Source of the DNA: Lactarius indigo
Lineage: Eukaryota > Basidiomycota > Agaricomycetes > Russulales > Russulaceae
NCBI GenBank assembly: GCA_025766275.1
Contig: JAFKAC010000006.1
Location: 2,170,001 to 2,234,000 of the forward strand
Length of the DNA stretch: 64,000 bases
Direction of reading: 5' to 3'
Part shown: positions 35,172 to 44,395 of the stretch, piece after piece
Layout of the letters: every line of letters starts with the position of its first letter
Numbering within the stretch: the stretch's first letter is position 1
Program-made: the position numbers and the translations under genes
Notes under the pieces: generated by a model
Told to the model about the DNA's origin: nothing
Database searches by the model: none
The model's input: the letters and a program-made list of their open reading frames with translations, nothing else

Positions 35172-36630
35172 ATGGGCCATGATTACAGACCTGCATATGC
35201 GCTCTGTACTGCCTCCCCCTGGATCTACTACCAGCTCTATTCCATGTCAACATCCATGCTCGGTCTAACCAAAGATGAACAAACTCTTCACCACCATGCC
35301 GCTATGCTCAAAAATGGGCTAGAAGCATACCGCACATGCACACACCAAGATGAAATAAAGTGGAAGAATTTATTGAGAGCACGCTTGGTATCCTAGTGTG
35401 CTTTCCATCTGCTTCTACAAGCTAAGCTCAGATATTTCTAGAGAGAATCGATGAACTATTTTGTTGATGCGAATACAAGAAGTCCCACACCTCCCCGTGT
35501 TCACCCACTCCTATTGAGCCTTGCTTTGATGTTCAACGAGTCTGAAACCTCCCTGAACATGAGAGCTGTCTCTGAGGATAATCCAAAGGTGTTAAGTAGC
35601 AACTATTATACTTCACCCAAAGATCTTCCACCGCTGGACATACATCTACCTGGTCAAAATGGTACGGTACTGTTCTCTGATGTTCATGGGTCTCTACTTA
35701 CATCGGCAGCTTCCTGTGGCGAATGTATGGTACCTAAGCTTCAAGAAGGTTCGGCGATGGTAAGCAATGTAGCAATGAGTATCCCGTCGGCAGCTTCCAT
35801 TCTGGAATCTATGGCACCTGAACCTCAAGACGATTCAACAGAGGTTGACCATTCAATAGTCACTATTCCTAGCAATGGGAAGAAGCAGCAGTGTGCTGCT
35901 GGTGGCGGTCTTCGGAGTGAGTCCCATATTTTATCCCACAGATGCACTGAGAAATAAAATTGCTGCCGAAGAAATTGTCACAAGATCGGCAGAAAAACAG
36001 AAAGCTGCCGATGACTGTACTAAAGCAATCACCGGTACTATGCCAAAGAGACAAGATAATGGAAACGTAAGTGATTGGATTGAAACATAAAGCTGGCCCA
36101 AAGATCCAAGATCTATTATTCCTGCAGGTTCTACACGACACTCCAAATACCTGTAGTTCAAAGGTAGCTAGGCTACAAGATAAAGCCAAGGGTAAGATGG
36201 CTAAGCACACAAACCCGCCAAAGGGAGATGGGCCAAATGTCAGGGACGAGGGGAAGCAGTCCAAGACAGTGTTTATAAAGGACAAGCCTTCGCCCCAAGA
36301 AGAGAACGCCGATGAAAGCAGGGAGGAAGGCAATGAGCCAGCAATCTCATGTGTGTTCACTGAAGTTTACATCTGGTTTTACACTCATCGTGCATACTGT
36401 CAGTTCGAGGCGAAGACAACAATAGTGTCGTCAGAGACCTAGAAAAAGAGGTCCAGGCTCTGAAAAGTAGATGCGAGGGGCAAGACAAGATGATTGAGGA
36501 CCTGAAATCGAGATGTGAGACACATGAGAGGGTCCTTGAGATGCTTCGGCAGGAAATTGTGCAGCTTCATGACGGCCAGAAGACTCTAAATACCATGTAT
36601 GATGGAAAGAGCTATGATCTCATGCCATAA
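35172..36630 (+). CDS. Coiled-coil protein (KDZ-element cargo)
   Basis: Exons 35172-35387, 35442-35916, 35942-36066, 36128-36350 and 36404-36630 join in phase to 421 aa. The intron at 35917-35941 would be only 25 bp, so the third junction is uncertain, although the phase agrees. The start may instead be the ATG of MSTSMLG at 35244. The N-terminus is helical (EAYRTCTHQDEIKWK). The middle is disordered and serine/proline-rich, then Lys-rich. The C-terminus is a long coiled coil (VRDLEKEVQALKSRCEGQ and the related IEDLKSRCETHERVLEML) that should dimerise. No family is recognised. It is the last gene before the right-hand array and runs outward toward it. Confidence 0.6.
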
Positions 36631-36689
36631 CTATAGTTCAAGTAGACCCTGTGGCTATTGCGAGTGTAATCAGGTTCATCAGCATCAAT

Positions 36690-38000
36690 CATACATGCCG
36701 ATTATGGGCCCACACGAGATATATGTTCGGCAGCCGTCGCTACCTACTGTGGGCCATTACGAGCTAATCGGCAGTAGCACAAATGCCTTCCTATGGGCCC
36801 AGACATGTATATTGTCAGATACATGATAGGTTGAATTGGGCCAATGCGAGCTCATCGGCAGAATATACAAGTGGCCATCGTAGGCCAATACAAGCTAGTT
36901 GGCAGAATACGCGCATGGCTGCCATGGGCCCACACGAGATATATGCTCGGCAGCCGTCGCTACCTACTGTGGGCCATTACGAGCTAATTGGCAGTAGCAC
37001 AAATGCCTTCCTATGGGCCCAGACATGTATATTGTCAGATACATGATAGGTTGAATTGGGCCAATGCGAGCTCATCGGCAGAATATACAAGTGGCCATCG
37101 TAGGCCAATACAAGCTAGTTGGCAGAATACATGCATGGCTGCCATGGGCCCACACGAGATATATGTTCGGCAGCCGTCGCTACCTACTGTGGGCCATTAC
37201 GAGCTAATTGGCAGTAGCACAAATGCCTTCCTATGGGCCCAGACATGTATATTGTCAGATGCATGATAGGTTGAATTGGGCCAGTGCGAGCTCGTCGGCA
37301 GAATATACAAGTGGCCATCGTAGGCCAATACAAGCTAGTTGGCAGAATACGCACATGGCTGCCATGGGCCCACACGAGATATATGCTCGGCAGCCGTCGC
37401 TACCTACTGTGGGCCATTACGAGCTAATTGGCAGTAGCACAAATGCCTTCCTATGGGCCCAGACATGTATATTGTCAGATACATGATAGGTTGAATTGGG
37501 CCAATGCGAGCTCATCAGCAGAATATACAAGTGACCATCGTAGGCCAATACAAGCTAGTTGGCAGAATACACACATGGCTGTCATGGGCCCACACGAGAT
37601 ATATGTTCAGCAGCTGTCGCCACCTGCTATGGGCCATCACAATATCATCGGCAACAGCACAAGCTTGGTCTTATGTGCACATCGTCGGCCTACACAAAGC
37701 TCTTGTTCGGCAGCTTTCCTGCTTGCCCTGGGCCATTACAATTGCATCGGCAGCAGCAAATGCCAGTCCTATGGGCCCATACGTGTATATTGTCAATGAC
37801 ATTGCAATTTAATTCTGGGCCAATACAAGCTCATTGCCAGATACCCCCCATTTGTCCTGGGCCTATACATGGACCTTGTGCAGTTTCCCTATATGTGTTT
37901 GGTTGGCCCATACGATGCCTATACAGAATACATATTCATGGGCCCATACATCTATATGCGCTTAAGTCACACAATGGGCCCACGTGGGCTTTGCCGATGC
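36690..38000. repeat. Right subterminal tandem array, 220-bp unit
   Basis: Units begin with ATGGGCCCACACGAG at about 36703, 36924, 37144, 37364 and 37584, a 220-221 bp period. Decayed copies follow to about 38000. Each unit splits into five sub-units of about 44 bp, each with GGGCC or GGCC followed by an AGCT-containing spacer and TCGGCAG or a close variant. Relative to the left array the GGCC and TCGGCAG parts are in roughly opposite order, as expected of inverted subterminal binding sites. Open frames through it (PSYGPRHVYCQI and others) are repeat by-products. Confidence 0.9.
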
Positions 38001-38032
38001 GCTCGTGAAATTGTCACGTGGGCTCTGCCGAG

Positions 38033-38062
38033 TACAATGACCCAAATCTGCGTCATGGGCTC
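38033..38062 (-). repeat. Right end of the KDZ element (imperfect inverted repeat)
   Basis: Read inverted, it starts GAGCCCATGACGCAG and matches the left end at about 17 of 30 positions. A TCGGCAGAGCCC motif follows just inside it. Confidence 0.55.
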
Positions 38063-38069
38063 ATGTAGG
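38063..38069. repeat. Target-site duplication, right copy (ATGTAGG)
   Basis: Identical to 17753-17759. The adjacent bases on each side differ, so seven bases is the longest exact match. Confidence 0.85.
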
Positions 38070-38446
38070 ACGGGGTTTGGCGGCTGGTCAGGGGGGTAGT
38101 GCCCGTAACCCCATGGCTGAGGTTGCGCATTGCTGGCCCCAGGATAGGACGGGAAGTGGGGATGGAATGGAGGGTAAGCCAATGGCGCACCATACGGTTG
38201 CATGCCATACGGTTGCGCGCCATACGGTTGCGCATAGATAGGTACGTTCACATCCATACCAGCAGCATGATACTGACCATTGCCACCCGGAACAGGATAT
38301 GCCCCGGCATGTGAAGGCTGGAACGACGGCGGCGGTGGAATGAATGGTTGCTGCTGGATTACTGGCAGTGGTGCTGGCGGCGGTAGCGTTGGGCCCATAG
38401 CTGGACCAGGGCCAGTTGCGCGTACTCGACGAGCTCGTGGAGGCAT
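38063..38446 (-). pseudogene. Element B accessory gene, 5' part of exon 1
   Basis: Minus strand, starting with the ATG at 38446 (MPPRARRVRA). It encodes the Pro/Tyr-rich N-terminal region, including a three-fold 15-bp repeat (near 38192-38236) that gives QPYGxQPYGxQPYG. It stops being coding at 38063, where the 20.3-kb element begins. The 377 nt from 38446 to 38070 plus the 160 nt at 17759-17600 make 537 nt, exactly 179 codons, and the reading frame passes through the target repeat without a stop. The matching point in the element A protein is near its AHLVATH segment, where the other half continues with PVATRP. Confidence 0.85.
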
Positions 38447-39018
38447 TGAGAGTATGACGGTTGATGGCACCAAAGGGGGTCAAGATCATACTTATAGTCC
38501 GGTGCAGTGGGCCGTCTTCATACTCCAATTCTATGGTGGCTGACACTGGTGCCTACGTAGCACACACAGCCGTCGCTTGCACGTTTTGTGGTCATCAAAG
38601 ACACGGGATTTGTCAATGTTTTCGAACTCATTGGCAATCCCAGCAGTGGCCGTGTGCGCAAGCCAATGCGCATGTGCCAGCAAGCCCACGGAATGTTTGG
38701 CAATAGCGCCGTTCTGACATCGGTACTCTGTAGCACCTACTTTCAATATATTACATGACTCTCCCTCCTGTATCATCGGACAAATTGTATTTTGTCAACA
38801 CAACTAGAGCGTGTTGCAGAGAGTCGGCGTGGTGATTCCACCCTGAGCTCGACTTCACATCGAAATTGGTCCACAGATTCCTAAATTTAATTTTCAATTA
38901 CTACGAATTTTCATTTTATTTCATTTTTAATTACTACAAATAATTTCTCGTGAGAAATTAGTTCGGCAGACTTAACAGGACACCCTTTCAGGCTCAGCCT
39001 GGACGCCTAATGTGGTCG
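38447..39018. other. Upstream region of element B accessory gene
   Basis: No gene is seen. This 5' leader lies between the accessory-gene start and the right inverted repeat. It includes an AT-rich tract (about 38880-38960) and one isolated TCGGCAG at about 38963. Confidence 0.4.
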
Positions 39019-39047
39019 CAAGGGGCCCCCCATTTTGGATTTTGCTG
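39019..39047 (-). repeat. Right terminal inverted repeat of element B
   Basis: Inverted match to 14441-14469 with one mismatch, followed by TA at 39048-39049. Confidence 0.88.
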
Positions 39048-41050
39048 TAATCCAACCAACAGCTGGAACTCTACGGGGAGCTTTCGGTGCGGCGACCACC
39101 TGTCAGTAGGTTCGCCAGTTATAACAACCTCAAAGCACGCTAGTCAAATTTTGTTTTACTGATGGAAGCGCCCAAACTTCCGAAGAAGGCCGTCCAAGAG
39201 GCTGTCTAATATGTTAACGGGTACTGGTACCTACTGCCACTCCGCTAGCAAGTCATACACCAGTCCATCTCCGTGCAACAAGTTCTTCAGTTACTGTAGT
39301 TACAACACTTCTCACAACAGATGCGGCAGCAGCAAATTGAGCAGCCCAAAGCCCCCAAACATTCCTGGAAGCGCTGGTACAAACCCGTTGGGTCAGCTGC
39401 ACATACGCAAGCAATTGACGTCTACCTCACATCCTCCACGCAGTCATTCGGCCTCCCACTTCATGTTGCATTGCCATTGGGCCCCGCAATAATTTCGGCT
39501 CTTGTGCGCGGCCGGACGTTTGTTATTGCCGGTGTTTGCGACCGGCGCTCGTCACTAGCATGGCGTGCATGTGCGGTGGGAGGACATGCATTGGTGGGAG
39601 GCATTGTTCAGAACAAGGAAATGATGGTAAGATTGTGATTGCGTGGGGTGACTCCTGGCGAGTCGACGTTTGTACGTACTGTTACTCACAATTGATTAAA
39701 GGTAACAGAGGGGGCTCACCTGATCAGCGTGCACATTAGCACATTGGCACGCCTATGTTCCGTTTTTTTTTTTTTTGACCACGTTCATTCCAGGACAGCA
39801 GTTAATACAAGACTGGTCGCGCCAGAGCAACATTTAAATGCGTGGTTTTGCAGCTACGCGAGTAGTCACGTCTGCATCCGAGAACGTATGCGGTGGAGCA
39901 GGAAAGCGAGTGTATGGTGAGGTGCACACCTATGTTCGCCGCAATAATGCTGCCCGGGAGGTCACATTTGGAGGTTCTGCGTGCTTCCCCGGGTGCCATT
40001 TCGGGCCCATTTACAGAATCCTTGGGAGCCCACACAAAGACTAGCCCCGCGCCTATCAATGGAGAAGCAAAGACGCATGGAGTGGAGCACTTGAGCTTGA
40101 GCTGGGCTCGAATTTGGATTTCATTTGATAGAGCAGTGATAGGTCCTCGAGGAGGTTGCGCGTTCAACGTTCAATTACGGCGCCGTCCTGCGGGATCTTG
40201 CGCGGGGATCTGCGTTGCCCTTCGGACAGCGCTCATCTCGCCATTACACTGGGCACGCGACGTACTCAACAGTGATTCTGTATGGACTAAAGCGGTATAA
40301 GCCGGTATTCCCGCTTTCACGGCTACTTCCTGCACTCACCATTCTTTCTGCGCTTCCCTTTCCCTCGTCTCATTATACGCCCTCACGTGTCCTCGTTCTA
40401 GAACATTATTGTTGTGTATCAAATACACCACGCCGCAGTGCGAGTACCGGCGCCGCCCCTAATGCCCGCTATCCACTTGCGCTCTGGCATTCGTCCCCGT
40501 GGATCCGCGAATTTCACAGCTCCAGGGCTAACTTACCAGACACGGAGCTGCGCAGCGTCAGGTTCTTGATGCCTCATCACCGGTGACTTCGACCACAGCT
40601 GGGTCTCGTGTGCACCGCGACCCTGCCCTCCGTGTCACGCCTACGTTGCTCCACCACGATCATACACACTCTCAACTTGCGACTCGCTAGCCGCACCCAG
40701 CCAAGTCTAGCCAAGAGTCTGGCTCGATTTTTGTGGGCGCCAGTTTTTCTCTCCTTATCAGCGTTGCTGCCGTTGCAGAACTCTTCCAGAGTCCGGCTGA
40801 TTCCTACTGCTGTTGTATTTCATTTTATCGTATGGCATGTCTTTCGTGAGTGTATTCGCAAAATCGTGAGGGTTTGTTTCTCGATCTACACGTTCAAGGG
40901 TTATGCTAGGTGATCCTCCTGATCAGTCGACGCCCTCCGGAGGTTTGGCTAACAGCTTTTAACTTATAAGCCACCTCTCAGACTCCTGGTTTGTCGTATT
41001 GTCCTTTCCCTTTCTGCCTCAACCTCACACATCACGTTTGTTCCTCAAAA

Positions 41051-42133
41051 ATGCACTCGCCCAACGCATATGTGGATGATGAGAAGATCGTCAAATTCCC
41101 GCAACCTGAACATTACGCAAAGCCTCCAGGAGGTCTGTTGACTCACTTTCTATCTGATGGTCGTATTCTCATTCGTGCACAGAGAACAACGGAGGCCCTT
41201 CTGCAGGGCCGAGGTCGAAAAGCCCTGAGGAGATAGAGAAGGAAGATAAAGAGATGGTCGAGAGGTGGAAGGGGGAAGCGGACAGCACCCTCATATTTGT
41301 ATGTGCTTGTCCCACAATCCTTTGCATATTCCCTTCTAAGGCACATGTCTAAGGCTGGCCTGTTCTCGGCTGTCATCATGGTCTCCTTTATTGAAAGCTA
41401 CAAGTGGTTTCTATTTCCCGATTCATCCGATCAGACCGTCAATCTACTCACCCAAATATCTGGACAACTATCCAACGCCTCCGAGGAGGCACACCTCGAG
41501 AACATTGCAGTTAAGAGCGGCCATTCAATCGGGTCAACGACTGCCTTTCTGGTCAATCTCACATGGTTCATCAGTATGGCGCTCTGCTTTTCTTGCTCTG
41601 TTGGCGCGACATTGGTCCAACAGTGGGCCCGACGGTATCTGGTGCTCACGCAGGGACAGGGACCCGAGCGGATGCATTTGCGAAAGTCTTTGCTCGATGG
41701 CATTGAAACATTTCAGGTGGAGCGAACCATCCAGTTTATGGGCATCTCCATGCACTCATCCATCCTATTCTACGTCTTGGGAGTTATGAGGTTTATTTTT
41801 GACATCAACACGGCGCTCGGGTTCATTGCCCTCGGCATTTGCATTGTGCTCGGTCTCATGTACTTAATTGTTACGTTTCTACCCCTCTTTTCCCTTTATT
41901 GCCCATATAGCACACCCTGGACGGCATTCGCGTGGCGCACAACCCATCTTATCTTGTTTGCTATGTCTTCGACCATTCGATTCATGGGCGGGTCTCGGTG
42001 GAGGGGCATGCTTGAAAAGCGAGTCGACATGCATAGACGGAGGTTTTGGGACGGCCAACAGAAGACCATCCAGCTCCACGCCTTTAAGACCCGACAAGCG
42101 GCGGCGGACGTTGAAAAGGCCTCTACGGAGTAG
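41051..42133 (+). CDS. DUF6535 domain protein, short form (copy B)
   Basis: Exons 41051-41132, 41207-41298 and 41354-42133 join in phase to about 317 aa. The 41132/41207 junction was picked because a nearer acceptor breaks the frame. The core has KEMVERWK, STLIF then AGLFSA across an intron, ESYKWF, SSDQTV, LLTQIS and LVQQWARRYL, then four or more hydrophobic helices ending in a basic tail (MHRRRFWDGQQK). DUF6535 proteins are expanded in Agaricomycetes; their role is unknown. It lacks the roughly 500-residue C-terminal part of the relative at 48715-51417, so it may be a truncated but expressed form. It is the intact counterpart of the frameshifted copy at 4103. Confidence 0.75.
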
Positions 42134-43094
42134 GGCCACCCTGGGTGTCAGACCAGATCGCGTGGTCTCGTTGCCATTTCGTACTCGCAGCTCACGAGGT
42201 CGCCACACCACATCCTTCCCCCATCTCTCTTATCACACCCGCAGCACACCCTCTCCTGCCGTTCCCTATTCGCTCGCTCACCTTCACATTGCAATGAGGC
42301 CGACATCAATCACATCGCCAACAGCTCGTAGCCCACTCGTTTAGAGGCCACTCATCCCCGCGCCTCGTGCTCCTTTCATCCCACCCAATTTGTTCCATTC
42401 TGCCACCCTGCCCCTTTGTCACTAGCAAGGGGGCGGACCGTATTGTCTTGCTAATCTTTGTTCTGTTAGTGCGCACGTGACTCGTCGCCTTATCCCTCTC
42501 CATAATTCTTGTCAGTGCCACTCGAGTTCGACTACTCTATTGTTGTTACCTTCGGTTTTGTCTCTCTACTCGTGCTATTCCAGTTTTTTTCATCTCTCCC
42601 GTTCCGTTTTTGTGTCTCGATTGCCCTTGCGTCACTTCGTCGCTCAAATCTCCCCCTTCTTTCTTACCTTTCTTCTCTGGTTTAGATACTCTTTCCTGTA
42701 TTTAAACTCGCATCGCTTCTTGCTGAATCGAGAGTGCTCGTGTTGCCGCTTCTCTCCATTTTGTTCTTGTGAACCCTGTTCGAGTCAGGTCCACACTAGC
42801 GACCAGTCTCGCCCCCCCATCGTCTCTCGTCTCGCTGTCTCTGTCGACATATGTTCTCGTTCTTGTCATCTCGTTCTCGGTCTCGTGGTCTCCTCATCCT
42901 CAGCAACTCTCCTTCCTCTTTAAGTTCGAACACACCCCACCTTCGTTAATAGGACACTGAGGTGTCCTCACGACGGCTCTCGTTGAAAACATCCTAGACA
43001 AGGAAACTGAAAATATTGCTGCATGGGCGTACTCAGGGTAAGTTTACTAGGAACCTCGGATCTCGTCGAATAAAAGCGCAAGAGACGTCTGCGA

Positions 43095-43364
43095 GTGTCT
43101 GAAGTGTCTGTTGTACCGGATGAAGGCGTACAAGCAGAGCTAATTGCCCTGTCACCCTATTTCCCCCTTCCCAGCCCCGACATGCCTCATCGCCTTCAGG
43201 CTGAACAAGACACCACTCCCGGTACGATAGGACGATGTTTTGGTGCGTTGGTTGCAAAGAAACTTGTAGCCGATGTCAGTTCACCCCATTCCTCAGGTGT
43301 TGGGGTCCGTGAGGCGGAGCTGATGTCCCTTAACTACGAGCACGGAGGTGGAGTCTTTTCTTAA
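43095..43364 (+). other. Conserved open frame in duplicated block (copy B)
   Basis: Counterpart of the frame at 10831-11121 with the same C-terminus. No domain is recognised and no proof exists that it is expressed. Confidence 0.2.
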
Positions 43365-44395
43365 CCAGCCCGGCGCCATCGGTCCCGCTAACGTCGTCTC
43401 CCTCACGCCGAGTAGGATGAACACCTTGGTCACCGAGAAGTTACCGTTGGAAGTACCGGACATATTCTGAATGACTGTCACATTCTCCTCGCGGAGGACT
43501 CCCTGATTCGACCGGATGAAGAGCAACTACTGAACCTGTTAGCTTCCTTCACGAGACATGTTCCAACGCACGATATTGGAGAAGTTGTATGTGGGCAGTG
43601 ACGTGCGACAGGCCAAAGGTAGTCTCTTAGGCGATTTCCGAACCTACTTGGATGACGGACCCATACCTCCTTCATTACTACAATCGCGCTCGGGTTTTGT
43701 AGTATGTGATGACAGGATGACTTGGTGACGCGGTATACCATGCTACCTAACGAAGTGAGTTTCATTATGGTTACGACAAGTGCATCGTATAACTATACTG
43801 CCTCTCTTCTCTTCAAGCTATGCTTCCGCACGATTCGGTACATATATATGCATCTTCTATTGTTGCCTTATAGTTAGTAACGAGCCGCGAATTATCGGAT
43901 GCACGACGATAAATTACTCATTCTCGAGCAGTCCTCAGGATGTAACTGTGCGTCCTCCCGTAAGGTCTGCGCGACACCGGACCAGATGAAAGACCCGGAA
44001 GCAATGCGCACATGATGTACTTTTCGTGCTTTTGTATACTACTTGCGGGCTTGCGCTTCAAGCACGAATCCCCCACCAGGCACTAGAGTCGCATGGACCA
44101 GCCGCCTCAGGCCGGCATCGTCACCGTTCAAATGGGTCCACTTAGATACCGAGGATCTAACAGTACCAACATTATCAGCAGCGACAGTATCGGCAGAGAT
44201 ACGATGAGAGGCTTATGTAAAACACTAGAACGTACAGTTGGTCGCCCTTTACAAAAATTTAAAGCACTATACCAGTGCAAATCTCAGGGAAAGAATCGAA
44301 TAAGGATATCACAGCGTCACCAGAAACCAACGATAGGGAAAAAAATAACTGAAATCGCATGCCCTCTACGCTATATGTTCGGTGGAGCTATAGCT

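Larger units (their letters stand above)
17760..38062. mobile_element. 20.3-kb KDZ-type transposon with TET/JBP and other cargo
   Basis: The borders come from the interrupted host exon and the ATGTAGG direct repeats. The two ends align as imperfect inverted repeats (about 17 of 30 positions, including ATG-x-CGCA near the tips). Seven genes lie between two subterminal repeat arrays: minus 21061-22007, plus 22252-23881, minus 24122-26423, plus 26608-27902 (TET/JBP), plus 29165-32908 (KDZ transposase), plus 33407-34084 and plus 35172-36630. The heptamer TCGGCAG or its complement recurs throughout. From the literature, KDZ elements in fungi are linked with TET/JBP genes; the size, cargo and array structure seen here are read from the sequence. 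A 7-bp target repeat is the simplest reading; 8 bp with one mutation is possible. Confidence 0.85.
14441..39047. mobile_element. Element B: two-gene Tc1/mariner-like transposon, split by a 20.3-kb insertion
   Basis: The ends are inverted repeats: 14441-14469 starts CAGCGAAATCC, and 39019-39047 ends GGATTTTGCTG. The two differ at one position in 29. Each abuts TA (14439-14440 and 39048-39049). Inside are a plus-strand DD34E transposase (14750-15828) and a minus-strand accessory gene (start 38446, stop near 16015), convergent as in element A. Without the nested 20,303-bp element and one 7-bp repeat it would be 4297 bp, close to the 4356 bp of element A. The inverted ends of A and B share only the CAG start and general layout, so they are separate families or subfamilies with the same gene pair. 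Confidence 0.88.
39062..44395. repeat. Duplicated block, copy B (no Tc1-like insertion)
   Basis: It is collinear with copy A, in the order given there. It keeps the uninterrupted site for element A near 42449 and the uninterrupted site for the T-tract insertion near 42432. It starts within 15 bp of the right end of element B. About 40110-40880 is weakly related to copy A at best and holds no gene I can support. About 43657-44215 is specific to this copy and also has no visible gene. Confidence 0.7.

Noticed and set aside
36783..37799. Chain of frames with MPSYGPRHVYCQIHD-type translations
   Set aside because: They are generated by the 220-bp right-hand array in the same way.
38446..38473. 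Earlier start (10 codons upstream) for the element B accessory gene
   Set aside because: The paralogue begins with the same MPP-basic pattern at the ATG chosen, so the shorter start is preferred.
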